A DNA stretch of 64,000 nt from Ardenticatenaceae bacterium (GTDB lineage: Bacteria; Chloroflexota; Anaerolineae; Promineifilales; Promineifilaceae). The stretch covers positions 1,240,001 through 1,304,000 of the forward strand of contig JACKCB010000002.1 of the NCBI GenBank assembly GCA_020634235.1. The letters run 5' to 3'. A program made the translations under genes and the position numbers. Positions 15,891-24,300 of this stretch are shown here, piece after piece (within the stretch, counting starts at the first letter, position 1; every line of letters starts with the position of its first letter). A model generated the notes under the pieces. It worked only from the letters and a program-made list of their open reading frames with translations. It was not told where the DNA came from and searched no databases.

Positions 15891-17039
15891 CTACAGCTTC
15901 GTCATAAACGTCCTGGCAAACGTGCTGTCCTGATTCGCCTGGCGGACTACCACGTCCACAATCCGTGGGAACAGCAGCAGCCAGCGCTGGATCATGTAAG
16001 AGCGATAGAGGCCCTTCCACAATTCCTCCCGCACCAGCGTGTCATAGACCTTCAATGCCTCCTGGGAAACGTCACCGGCCAGCAGCGCTTGGTGCGCTGT
16101 TTTGGCCGCCAGTCTGGCCGAGATCATGGCGTTGTGAATACCCCCACCGGTTAATGGGTTGATAAACCCGCCCGCATCACCGGTCAGCATAGCACCGCCG
16201 TAGGCACGCTGTAAATTCTTCTGCGAACCAAAATTGAGCTGCCAGGAGGAAACGCTATGCAGCCGCCAGCCGGTGCGCAAACGTTCCTTAATCGTCGGAA
16301 TTTCCAGGAAAGTTCTTAGCAGCTCTTTCAGGTTGCCCTTACGCCGGCGAAACTTGTCCAGGCGCATGCCCAGGCCGATGTTGGCCCGGTTCTCCCCGTT
16401 GGGGAATATCCAGGCGTAGCCAGGCAAAATTCCTTTGTAAAGAAAAAACTCTACCTGATGTGGCAGCACGTCGATGTCGTCGATGTAGGCGCGCAGGGCC
16501 ACGGCCCGATGCAAATCCTGGTGCCCTTCCGGCTGCAGCGCCCGCGCAATGACCGAGGTTACACCATCGGCGGCGATGACAATTTTGCTGCGGATCTCCT
16601 TCACGCCGCCATTGACTTTGGCGCGCACCCCTTTCACCTGCCCATTCTCCAGAATTGGCTCCTCAACTTTGGCCTGGCAGAATTCTGCGCCAGAGACCAC
16701 GGCATGCTCTTGCAGCATGGCGTCGAACTGTAAGCGGGGCACGACGTGGGAGAGGGCGCCCGTCTTGCCAGGCGACAAATCGCCGTCGAAGTTGTAGCCC
16801 TGGGGGGAAACGATGCGCATTTGGGTTACCGGATAGAAGCCAGCCTGGGCTACCTTCTCGCGCATGCCGTATTCGTACATCATTTCAAACACCCCGGCCG
16901 GGATGCCATCCCCACAAACCTTGTCACGCGGGAATCTCTGCCGGTCTAGCAGCAGCACATCGTGCCCTTGCTGGGCAAGAGCCATTGCTGCCGTTGCCCC
17001 CCCAGGACCGGCCCCCACAATAATGATCTCTCGTTCCAT
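15891..17039 (-). CDS. Geranylgeranyl-reductase-family flavoprotein
   Basis: An FAD-dependent oxidoreductase of 382 residues. The dinucleotide-binding motif GAGPGGATAAMAL opens the protein, followed by the DKVCGDG motif with the Cys typical of geranylgeranyl reductases and related menaquinone or lipid saturating enzymes. The middle FAD motif AADGVTSVIAR and the C-terminal LTGDAGGFINPLTGGGIHNAM (GD motif) are intact. The likely role is reduction of isoprenoid double bonds in quinones or lipids; photosynthetic use is not suggested by anything in the window. GGAGG precedes the ATG. It is convergent with the response-regulator gene. Confidence 0.88.
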   Translation of the reverse strand: MEREIIIVGAGPGGATAAMALAQQGHDVLLLDRQRFPRDKVCGDGIPAGVFEMMYEYGMREKVAQAGFYPVTQMRIVSPQGYNFDGDLSPGKTGALSHVVPRLQFDAMLQEHAVVSGAEFCQAKVEEPILENGQVKGVRAKVNGGVKEIRSKIVIAADGVTSVIARALQPEGHQDLHRAVALRAYIDDIDVLPHQVEFFLYKGILPGYAWIFPNGENRANIGLGMRLDKFRRRKGNLKELLRTFLEIPTIKERLRTGWRLHSVSSWQLNFGSQKNLQRAYGGAMLTGDAGGFINPLTGGGIHNAMISARLAAKTAHQALLAGDVSQEALKVYDTLVREELWKGLYRSYMIQRWLLLFPRIVDVVVRQANQDSTFARTFMTKL

Positions 17040-17174
17040 ACAGGCCTCCTGAAATCTCTGTTTGCGATGGTCTACCCGGCCGGGGAAAACACAGCCCCGC
17101 CGGGCACCTCCATTGAGTCTGGTGTAGATTAGGAGCAGTCAACAAAAAAGGCACAGAGGCAACGACGCCACCAC

Positions 17175-17636
17175 CTAAAGCCCTTCCTTAGCGCGGATGG
17201 TGGCCAACAAGCCCCGGCAGCCATCCACCACCAGCCCGTACACGTAATCAAAACCGCCGCTGTAATAGGGGTCGGGCACGTCACGTTCGGTGGTTTGGGT
17301 GGCAAAGTCAAGCAAACGATACAGCCGGGGATGATCGCCAAAACGGTGGCGCAAATCGCTGATGTTCTCGCTGTCCATGGCGATGAGGTAGGTGCTGGAG
17401 GAGAGGTCTTGGGCATTTACCTGGCGCGCCCGGCCGGTGTAAGTGATGCCGTGCTGCGCCAGCACGCGCCGGGTACCCACGTGCGCCGCTTCGCCCACGT
17501 GCCACGCGCCAGTGCCGGCCGAATCGACCAGAATCTTGTCAGCCAGCCCGGCCTCGTTCACCAACTGCTGGAAAACCGCCTCAGCCATGGGCGAGCGGCA
17601 GATATTCCCCAGACAAACAAACAAAACATTAACCAT
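17175..17636 (-). CDS. Low-molecular-weight protein-tyrosine phosphatase
   Basis: A 153-residue phosphatase of the LMW-PTP/arsenate-reductase-like family. The P-loop is CLGNICRS (nucleophile Cys8, Arg14), and the general acid is Asp122 in VPDPYY, both complete. The conserved Ser-Ala-Gly-Thr (VDSAGTGAW) and MDSENISDL stretches follow the family. The usual targets are tyrosine-phosphorylated proteins, often in exopolysaccharide control. No tyrosine kinase is nearby, so the partner is unknown. It lies between the flavoprotein gene and rnpB, all on the minus strand. Confidence 0.93.
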   Translation of the reverse strand: MVNVLFVCLGNICRSPMAEAVFQQLVNEAGLADKILVDSAGTGAWHVGEAAHVGTRRVLAQHGITYTGRARQVNAQDLSSSTYLIAMDSENISDLRHRFGDHPRLYRLLDFATQTTERDVPDPYYSGGFDYVYGLVVDGCRGLLATIRAKEGL

Positions 17637-17747
17637 GTCCTCTATCCCTGGGCCATGCTTGCGCCGGCGTTCACGCGCAGACAGCGGCAGAGAGCCGATA
17701 GCCCGGCCAGCGCCGCCCCAGCTACCGGCTGCCTGCGCCTGTGTCGT

Positions 17748-18194
17748 GTCAAGTTAGCCTATAAGCCGCATTCTGTGCCCCCTTCCCCGGTCCCGGAGGT
17801 AACCCGGTACCACGGAGGGGGTGGTGATCATCTGTCTGGGACGGTCATTACTGGCCGCCTCACGCAGCCTACCCGGACGTCTGACGGAACGAGTCGCCCC
17901 GTACAGCGCGGCTGGGCCGCGCCGTTCCGCCCTGCTTGGCCTTGCTCCCGGTGGGGTTTGCCTGGCCAGCGACATTGCTGCCGCTGCCGGTGGTCTCTTA
18001 CACCGCCGTTTCACCCTCGCCCAACACCCGGCCGGGTGCTGGGCAATACACCTCTCTGTTGCACTTGCCGTCGGGTCACCCCGCCCGGCGGTTAGCCGGC
18101 ACCGTACCCTGTGGAGTGCGGACTTTCCTCAGCCGGGCAGCCGGGCATCCGCAGATACCTGGCTACCCAACCGCGATCACCCAGCCAACTTGAC
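17748..18194 (-). ncRNA. rnpB: RNase P RNA
   Basis: The catalytic RNA of RNase P, which removes 5' leaders from tRNA precursors. On the minus strand the 5' region contains the universal GAGGAAAGTCCGCACTCC (about 18139-18122), and the 3' end contains CAGAATGCGGCTTATAGG, the conserved J2/4 and P2/P1 region. The two ends pair as P1: GTCAAGTTGGC at 18194 downward with GCTAACTTGAC ending at 17748, with one G-U pair. Length is about 447 bases, within the normal range. The promoter just upstream predicts a transcript start exactly at 18194, supporting the 5' end. Confidence 0.95.
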
Positions 18195-18200
18195 GATCTG

Positions 18201-18229
18201 ATCCTAGCATTGCCCACTGGTCACGTCAA
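18201..18229 (-). promoter_or_regulatory. Promoter of rnpB
   Basis: TTGACG (18229-18224), 17-base spacer, TAGGAT (18206-18201), then six bases to the first base of P1 at 18194. Spacing and start agree fully with the RNA end deduced from base pairing. Confidence 0.8.
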
Positions 18230-18339
18230 GAGCAGCCGCCAGGGGCCATTCGTGGCTAGTGGCATTGTCCGCTATAATGATGTCGTCAATGGGATTGTCA
18301 TGACCCGGCCGGGGAAACCCGGCAACCTTCAGGATGCAC

Positions 18340-19188
18340 ATGGACGATTCACCCCGGCCCATTCCCAACAAACCCACCATCCCCCGCCGCTGGTGGGTGC
18401 TGCTCATTGCCCTGGGCGCGCTGTGCGTCATGGGCTTCTACACCGTTACCAGCCCCGATCTGCTAACCCACAGCCACCTGCTAGACGGCACCGACGTGAT
18501 CGGCTATGCCCTGTGCCACCGCATCACCGAGCGCTCCTTCACCATTGCCGGCCGCCAGATGCCCTTGTGTGCGCGCTGCACCGGCATGTACCTGGGTGTC
18601 ATTCTCACCTTCGCGGTACTGGGGCTCTCCGGCCGGGGGCGCTGGACCGAACTCCCCCCCTTGCCCATCATGCTCATCCTCATCGGCCTGGTCGGCCTCA
18701 TGGGCATCGACGGCATCAACTCCTACAGCCACTTCTTCCCGGGCGCCCCCCACCTGTACGAACCACAAAACTGGCTGCGCCTGCTCACCGGCATGGGCAC
18801 CGGGCTAACCATGGGCGTCTTTGTCTTTCCCGCCCTGGCCCAAACCATCTGGCAGCAGCAGATACGCCAACCCATTCTACGCAGTTGGACAGAGCTCGCC
18901 GGCCTGCTTTTCTTAGGCTTTCTGCTGGTTTTACTCATCTTAAGCAACCAACCGCTCATTCTTTACGTATTGGCCATAGCCAGCGCGGCCGGCGTTCTGC
19001 TTATCTTGACGTGTCTAAACGGCATCATAGGCCTGGTTCTGTTCAGGCGAGATGGGCAGGCCAACAACTGGCAACAAGCCGCCGGCCCGCTGGTACTTAG
19101 CCTGGTCCTGGCCCTGGTGCAGTTAGGCACCATTAGCTTCATCCGCTTTAGCCTGACAGGCACCATGACCGGCTTTCCCGGACTATAA
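18340..19188 (+). CDS. DUF2085 family membrane protein
   Basis: An integral membrane protein of about 282 residues with seven or so hydrophobic segments. The family signature is clear: IGYALCHRITERSF followed by MPLCARCTGMYLG, where the Cys and His residues probably bind a metal or heme at the membrane surface. Biochemical function is unknown. ATG codons at 18334 and 18340 compete; AGGA ends five bases before the second, which I prefer. A TATAAT lies at 18273-18278. The DUF4126 gene follows 50 bases downstream on the same strand. Confidence 0.88.
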   Translation: MDDSPRPIPNKPTIPRRWWVLLIALGALCVMGFYTVTSPDLLTHSHLLDGTDVIGYALCHRITERSFTIAGRQMPLCARCTGMYLGVILTFAVLGLSGRGRWTELPPLPIMLILIGLVGLMGIDGINSYSHFFPGAPHLYEPQNWLRLLTGMGTGLTMGVFVFPALAQTIWQQQIRQPILRSWTELAGLLFLGFLLVLLILSNQPLILYVLAIASAAGVLLILTCLNGIIGLVLFRRDGQANNWQQAAGPLVLSLVLALVQLGTISFIRFSLTGTMTGFPGL

Positions 19189-19238
19189 CAGCGTGCCAGC
19201 AGCAGCCGGCACGCCAAGCAGGTAGGAGAAGAGAGGAG

Positions 19239-19832
19239 ATGGATGTTGTTCTTGCTTTAGGAGGTATTGGCAGCGCCTTTGGCCTATCCACCAGCGCTGG
19301 TCTGAATGCCTATATTCCGCTGCTGGTCGTGGCCCTGGCGGCCCATTTTCCGGTCAACGAACCGCTGCTGAAGCTGAGCGAGCCTTACGACTTGCTAGGC
19401 AGCACCTGGGTCATCCTGGTGCTGCTCATTCTGCTGACCATTGAGATGCTGGTGGACAAAGTACCGGCCGTAGATTCGCTCAATGACATCATACAGACAT
19501 TTATTCGCCCCGCGGCCGGGGCAGTGCTGTTCGCAGCCAATGCCCACGTCATCACCGATATCAGCCCGGTGCTGGCCTTGCTGGCCGGCCTGCTGCTGGC
19601 CGGTGGGGTACACACCGTCAAGGGAGTGGTCCGGCCAGCGGTTACGGCCAGCACAGCCGGCACGGGCAACTGGCTGGTAAGCCTGGTAGAAGACATTATC
19701 GCCTTCTTTGTCTCGGTCTTTTCCTTGCTGCTGCCAATTCTGGCAGCCTTGGGCCTGATGGTGCTGTTTACGCTGCTCTTTATCTTCTGGCGGCGGCGCC
19801 GGCAGCGGCAAACGATGGCTTTTGGCAAGTGA
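19239..19832 (+). CDS. DUF4126 family membrane protein
   Basis: A 197-residue membrane protein of the DUF4126 family. It opens with GIGSAFGLSTSAGLNAYIPLLVVALAAHF, the family's first helix and loop, and continues with VDKVPAVDSLNDIIQTFIRPAAGA and GGVHTVKGVVRPAVTASTAGTGN. Four or five hydrophobic helices are followed by a basic C-terminus (WRRRRQRQ). Function is unknown. The gene is second after the DUF2085 gene and is closed by a clear terminator at 19837-19874, so the two probably form one unit. Several GAG/AGG purine stretches precede the ATG. Confidence 0.88.
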   Translation: MDVVLALGGIGSAFGLSTSAGLNAYIPLLVVALAAHFPVNEPLLKLSEPYDLLGSTWVILVLLILLTIEMLVDKVPAVDSLNDIIQTFIRPAAGAVLFAANAHVITDISPVLALLAGLLLAGGVHTVKGVVRPAVTASTAGTGNWLVSLVEDIIAFFVSVFSLLLPILAALGLMVLFTLLFIFWRRRRQRQTMAFGK

Positions 19833-19836
19833 CCCC

Positions 19837-19874
19837 GACGCCAGGCCTGGCATAAGAAGGGCCTGGCGTCTTTT
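19837..19874 (+). terminator. Intrinsic terminator between convergent genes
   Basis: GACGCCAGGC (19837-19846) pairs perfectly with GCCTGGCGTC (19861-19870) over a 14-base loop, followed by TTTTCTT. It ends the DUF2085-DUF4126 unit just before the convergent GTPase stop codon. Confidence 0.9.
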
Positions 19875-19875
19875 C

Positions 19876-21606
19876 TTACACGTCCACCTGGCGCTGCAAG
19901 CCCAAAATATGGGCTTCCAACTCCACCAACCCCTGGCGCTGCGCCTCAATCTTGTCCGTTTCCGCACGGACAAAGCGGGAGAAGGGGGCAATCGCATCTT
20001 CCACCCGCTGGGTGCTGCGCCGCATCTCCCGCTCAAACTGCTCGGTCAGGGCGCTTACCAACCGGCCGCGTAAATCGGCCAGCTTCTCCTTTAGCTCCTG
20101 CTTCGCCTTGCGGCGGCGCGCCGGCAGGATGAGCAGCCCCAGGGCAATGGCCGTCACGCTGGCCAGAATGCCGGTCACGTCGATCCAGACCACGCTGGCC
20201 GCAATGGCAATGGCCACCCCAATGCCAGCCCCCACGCCAGCAATCCCCGTGTTTACCACCGCCGCCCGCGCGGCATCCGCCAGTTCGGCCGCTTCCCGTT
20301 CTTTGTCATAGCTCTCAATCACCTGGCGCGCCGTCTTGCCAATGGAGTCAACCAGCCGCTGCCGGTCGTAGGCCAGCGTGCCTTCACGCGGCCCGGCCTG
20401 CCCCACAATGCGGTCGGTGTGCTCCTGCCGGCGCTGCGCCAGGTGGTCGGCCACAGCCGTCCACTGGCGCAAGTCCTGCTCTACCAGCCAATCCACCAGT
20501 TCGCTGACCCGGCCTTCTATCTGGCGGCCGGCATCGGCGGCAACCTTTTCTTCAAAGGCTTCCTGAAAGTTCTTGGTGCGGATCAGGTCGGGGATACGTC
20601 CGATGCGCAGCATATCGTCAAAGAAAGCTTCGCCGCGGTCTTCCATCTCGTACAGGATGTTATCGATCTCGCTCAGCCGCGCCCTGAAGTTGCGCTGCAT
20701 ATCTTCGTTGTAATAGTTCATCTGCTGGTGGACGTCATCCAGGAGCTGCCGGTCAGCCTTCAGGGTGGCGGCGTCGGCGTCCGAGGCGGTGAGCTGTTTT
20801 TGCACCAGCGTTTGCCCCACGCCCAGGGGATTGAGCAGCTTCAGGCGGAACCGGCCGGTGTCGTCCAGGGTGTCGTGAATGTAATTTTCCAGCGGTTCCA
20901 GGCCACTGCGCTCCCACAGGCGCGGTTCGCCAGCTTTGGCCTGCTGGGCCAACCGGGCGGAAACGGCGAACACGCCGCCAACGTCACCTACCAGTTTGTG
21001 GGCCGAGGCGATGACAAAATCGACCACCGTCTTGATTTCGGCTTCGTTGGCCAGGATGTCGATCTTGTTCACCACCAGCACGATTTTCTTGCCCCACTGG
21101 CGGATGCGCTCCAGGAAGGCGCGCTCGCTTTCGGTGAAGGGGCGGTCGGCGGAGGTGAGAAAGAGGACCAGGTCGCTGCGGGGGATGAATTCGGCGGTCA
21201 GGGCTTCGTGTTCGCGCTGGATGGCGTTGGTGCCAGGGGTGTCGACAATGTTGATGGTTTTGAGCAGCTCAATGGGCGCGGTGTGCCGCCAGACCCCTTT
21301 TTCACGCGGGGTGCGGGCGATTTCCGGGCCATATTGCAGCAGGTGAATCTGGCTGGTGGTGGGGGTAACCCCTTCTTGCAGCAGGTGGGAACCGATGAGG
21401 GCGTTGATGAAGGCGGATTTGCCGGCGTTGAATTCGCCGGCTACCACCAGCAGGAAGAGTTCATCTAGCTGGCGAATGGAATCGGCCAGGGCGACGCGGT
21501 CCCCGGCCGGGGCTTCGGCTTCAGCCAGCATATCCCGCAGCCGGCCCAGAGTATCTCGTGTTCGTCTGAGCAGGTCTTCCTGCTCCGGTGTCAAAATAGC
21601 TTCCAT
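19876..21606 (-). CDS. Bacterial dynamin-like GTPase
   Basis: A 576-residue large GTPase of the dynamin family, expected to bind and remodel membranes. The GTPase motifs are GEFNAGKS (G1), TT in GVTPTTS (G2), VDTPGTN (G3) and VNKIDIL (G4). Long helical stretches follow, then a Gly/Ala-rich double hydrophobic segment near residues 470-520 (GIAGVGAGIGVAIAIAA and later VTAIALGLLILPA), which may be the membrane-inserting paddle. A helical stalk with many charged residues closes the protein. I chose the ATG at 21606 (MEAILTPEQ) over an upstream ATG that has no family-like sequence. Confidence 0.9.
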   Translation of the reverse strand: MEAILTPEQEDLLRRTRDTLGRLRDMLAEAEAPAGDRVALADSIRQLDELFLLVVAGEFNAGKSAFINALIGSHLLQEGVTPTTSQIHLLQYGPEIARTPREKGVWRHTAPIELLKTINIVDTPGTNAIQREHEALTAEFIPRSDLVLFLTSADRPFTESERAFLERIRQWGKKIVLVVNKIDILANEAEIKTVVDFVIASAHKLVGDVGGVFAVSARLAQQAKAGEPRLWERSGLEPLENYIHDTLDDTGRFRLKLLNPLGVGQTLVQKQLTASDADAATLKADRQLLDDVHQQMNYYNEDMQRNFRARLSEIDNILYEMEDRGEAFFDDMLRIGRIPDLIRTKNFQEAFEEKVAADAGRQIEGRVSELVDWLVEQDLRQWTAVADHLAQRRQEHTDRIVGQAGPREGTLAYDRQRLVDSIGKTARQVIESYDKEREAAELADAARAAVVNTGIAGVGAGIGVAIAIAASVVWIDVTGILASVTAIALGLLILPARRRKAKQELKEKLADLRGRLVSALTEQFEREMRRSTQRVEDAIAPFSRFVRAETDKIEAQRQGLVELEAHILGLQRQVDV

Positions 21607-21757
21607 CAAGTTGTTCCAGTCGGTCCGGTTAGATGGGTTGAAGTATAGCATGGAGGCAGTGAGTTGCCACGCTGCCCCCGGCCGGGGGCAGCAATTCTAA
21701 ATGCAAAACGGAATCGTCTCCCCCCCTCGAAACAAGCAGAGAGGTCAAGCACCGGCG

Positions 21758-21842
21758 GGCGTCGCCTCGGCGCTTCGCGCCTGGCGACGCCAATGAAAGC
21801 GGGGTTCCCCCGCGCGGGGCGCGAAGCGCCCTCGCGCGGGCC
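21758..21842. repeat. Pair of inverted REP-like hairpins
   Basis: Hairpin 1 (21758-21791) has outer arms GGCGTCGCC/GGCGACGCC and inner arms GGCGC/GCGCC around TTC. Hairpin 2 (about 21808-21842) has the core GGCGC GAA GCGCC, the exact reverse complement of the core of hairpin 1. Two REP-type units in opposite orientation form a BIME-like element. The rest of the 400-base gap holds no gene I can support. Confidence 0.7.
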
Positions 21843-21936
21843 AGCGCATAAATGCCGCAGCGGATGGGGAGTAAACGCATACTGTGAAACTTGGCGACCA
21901 GAACGATTCGCGTTTACCATGGCCGGGAGCGGGTAA

Positions 21937-21969
21937 GAAAAATCCCCGGCCGGGTAACCCGGCCGGGGA
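21937..21969 (-). terminator. Terminator built from two copies of the CCCCGGCCGGG palindrome
   Basis: TCCCCGGCCGGG (21969-21958 on minus) and CCCGGCCGGGGA (21954-21943) form a 12-bp stem with a three-base loop and are followed by TTTTTC on the minus strand. It lies 35 bases after the stop of the secreted protein gene that ends at 22005. Confidence 0.8.
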
Positions 21970-22004
21970 CACAACCAACAGAACTACCAGAACCAGCCAG
22001 AAAG

Positions 22005-24122
22005 TTAAGGCCGGTACACCGTGATACTCGTACCGTTGCTGTCACCATCCGGGTCATGATTGGCCGCAGCGTTATAACTGTTGCTGCTGTGCGTGACATT
22101 GGTCACGCTGAACAGCACCGTGCTCACCTTGCTGATGTTGGTCTTGGTGATGGTACATTGGCCAAGACTGTTGGTGACGCAGGAGCCAGAACCGGTAGTC
22201 CCGCTGCTCCAAGTGCCGCTGACCGTGGCGTTGGCCAGCGGATTCTCATTGCTGTCATGAATTGTAATCGTCACCGAAGCGTTCCAGCGATTACCAGTGC
22301 CGGGCGTGCTGCTGGCGTCAAGGTCACCCACGTGCATGGTGCCGCCGGGCGCCGGGGTAGGCGTGGGCGGGACCGGCGTGGGCGTGGGCGGCACCGGGGT
22401 AGGTGTAGGCGGCACCGGGGTGGGCGTAGGCAGCCCACCGGGATCACAACTGTAGCTGAAGGAGCCAACGTAGGTGCCCCAGCGGCCGTTCGTGTTGCCG
22501 GTATCCTTGCTGTATTCGCCCAAATACCAGAAGGTTACGCCATCGGGGGCGATGGTCATTTCGGTGTAGTCGCCCCAGCGGCGGGGTACGGAGTCGAAGG
22601 CGGTGTAGGTGATCTCGCCCGCTTTCAGTTGGGCTTCGCCTTGCAGCGCCCCGGCCGGGTCGCCTGACTGCCGCCCGGTGTAAAAGATGCCCGGATACAT
22701 GCTGGTGCTGGACTTGGTATAGCCCACCGCCATATCATCGCAATGATTCACCGCCAGGTCGCCAAAGAAACGATACTCGCCATTGCTGCCATAGACCCCG
22801 GCATCAGCCACAGCGCCGGTGGCAAGATTGATCTTGGCCCAGCGGATACAGTCCACCGTGCCACTGCCCGGGTTACAGGCGATGGTTTGCACCGTCCAAC
22901 CAAAACCATTGCGATATTCAAAGTCCTGGGGGCGGAAGTCATTGGCCTGCACGGTGCTGCCCCCCAACTGCGGCACACTCACCGGCATGCCGGCCGTGAC
23001 GCCAGTGGCCGCTTGCAGGTCTACCGTGGCCAGCGGGGCAAAGTTGTTCGCGCCAAAGGGATCGTTCCAGGTGAAGGTTGTGTAGGTTCGCCCGTTGTAA
23101 TTGGCGGTGGCGAAGAAGGCGTGGGGACCGCTGGTGGGCCAGGTGCCCTGCGCCCAGCCATGCAGATTTAGGGGCTGCGGCGTGTCGTAGGTGGCGCCCA
23201 GGCTGACGGAGACTACCCCGGCCGGTTGCCCGGCATACATGGCCGTCTTGTTAAAGGCCCACACCCGCGCTTCCTTGAATCGGCTGCCACTGAAGATATT
23301 GGCCCCCAGATACAGCGCATCGCGCCCGACGCCAGCATGCGGATAGTCGAAGAAGTCACGCCGTCCTGGGGTGGTGTCAAAGGCGTACAGGTTCCACGCC
23401 CCGGTGGGGTCACCGGTCTGCGAGACGGCGATGCAGTAGTCAGTACCATCGGCGTCGATGCCCAGGATGTAGCGGCCGGTCGATTCGTCATAGTTGGCGT
23501 TGGGGTCAAAAACGCCGGTGCAGGCGGGATTAGAAGCCATGAAACTGGCAAAGGTGATTGGCCCGGTCAGCGCTGTGCCACTCTTGTTATAGATCTGGAA
23601 GGCCACGTTGACCACGGCAATGACATGGTTGGGCCCCACGGCAAGTTCGGGGTCGGGGGGCACGTTGCCGCCGCCGCCACAGCACTGGTTGTAGTCCAGG
23701 CTGTCAAAATTGACGCCGGGCGCGGGCGCCTGCCGGCCGGGGCCGTTCAGCGCCTGGTCCAGACCGGGGCTGGCCGGCAGGTTCAGGGCGGCTGCGCGCA
23801 AGGCGGCCATTTCGGCCTCGCTGCGCATCCCTTCAACTTCGTCCAGGTCGATTTCGCCGCGCAGCCAGCGATCATACTGGTTGGCGGGGTCATACACCCC
23901 GGCCGGGATGTCGGCCAGGTTAACGGTTACGGGGGAGACCAGCGCCTCGCTGCTGGTACTGGGGGAAACGGGGCGATCGGCCCCGGCCGGGGCCAACACC
24001 TGCACGGCTGCCTGGCGGCCAACCGTTTCCGGCTGCACCGAAACAGCCCGAGACACAGCCCAGATGCCGGCAAGAACAAGCACAAGGGCCAGAACAACGC
24101 GGAGATACTTGGCAGACTTCAT
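22005..24122 (-). CDS. Secreted beta-propeller-like protein with Thr-Pro linker and Ig-like domain
   Basis: A 705-residue exported protein of unknown function. A signal peptide spans residues 1-30 (VVLALVLVLAGIWAV). A pro-like Ala/Val/Pro-rich region follows, then from about residue 145 a domain with repeated VGPNHVIAVVN, DYPHAGVGRDALYLGAN and WGDYTEMTIAPDG segments that looks like a sialidase or other beta-propeller fold. A (PTPTPVPP) linker repeated about four times near residue 570 leads to a C-terminal Ig-like domain (VTITIHDSNENPLANATVSGTW). The layout suggests a surface or secreted protein with a catalytic or binding propeller. AAGGAG lies eight bases before the ATG; promoter at 24219-24247. 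Confidence 0.8.
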   Translation of the reverse strand: MKSAKYLRVVLALVLVLAGIWAVSRAVSVQPETVGRQAAVQVLAPAGADRPVSPSTSSEALVSPVTVNLADIPAGVYDPANQYDRWLRGEIDLDEVEGMRSEAEMAALRAAALNLPASPGLDQALNGPGRQAPAPGVNFDSLDYNQCCGGGGNVPPDPELAVGPNHVIAVVNVAFQIYNKSGTALTGPITFASFMASNPACTGVFDPNANYDESTGRYILGIDADGTDYCIAVSQTGDPTGAWNLYAFDTTPGRRDFFDYPHAGVGRDALYLGANIFSGSRFKEARVWAFNKTAMYAGQPAGVVSVSLGATYDTPQPLNLHGWAQGTWPTSGPHAFFATANYNGRTYTTFTWNDPFGANNFAPLATVDLQAATGVTAGMPVSVPQLGGSTVQANDFRPQDFEYRNGFGWTVQTIACNPGSGTVDCIRWAKINLATGAVADAGVYGSNGEYRFFGDLAVNHCDDMAVGYTKSSTSMYPGIFYTGRQSGDPAGALQGEAQLKAGEITYTAFDSVPRRWGDYTEMTIAPDGVTFWYLGEYSKDTGNTNGRWGTYVGSFSYSCDPGGLPTPTPVPPTPTPVPPTPTPVPPTPTPAPGGTMHVGDLDASSTPGTGNRWNASVTITIHDSNENPLANATVSGTWSSGTTGSGSCVTNSLGQCTITKTNISKVSTVLFSVTNVTHSSNSYNAAANHDPDGDSNGTSITVYRP

Positions 24123-24218
24123 CGTTCATACTCCTTGAACAACAGGTTAAGTGTCGCCGGTCCCGGAGATTGACCCCCTTGTTACTTCTCCCTCACGCGT
24201 TGCCGGAGCCATAGATAG

Positions 24219-24247
24219 ATTATAGGCCACCACCCCAATAGCACCAA
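24219..24247 (-). promoter_or_regulatory. Promoter of the secreted protein gene
   Basis: TTGGTG (24247-24242), 17-base spacer, TATAAT (24224-24219) on the minus strand, about 95 bases before the ATG at 24122. Confidence 0.6.
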
Positions 24248-24300
24248 TGAATAGACCCAATTTAGAACACAACGACACGCCTTTGCCAGAGACCTGGAAA

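Noticed and set aside
21629..21974. Arg/Pro-rich frames across the REP doublet on both strands
   Set aside because: They read through hairpin DNA, have no ribosome site, and their composition is explained by the repeat.
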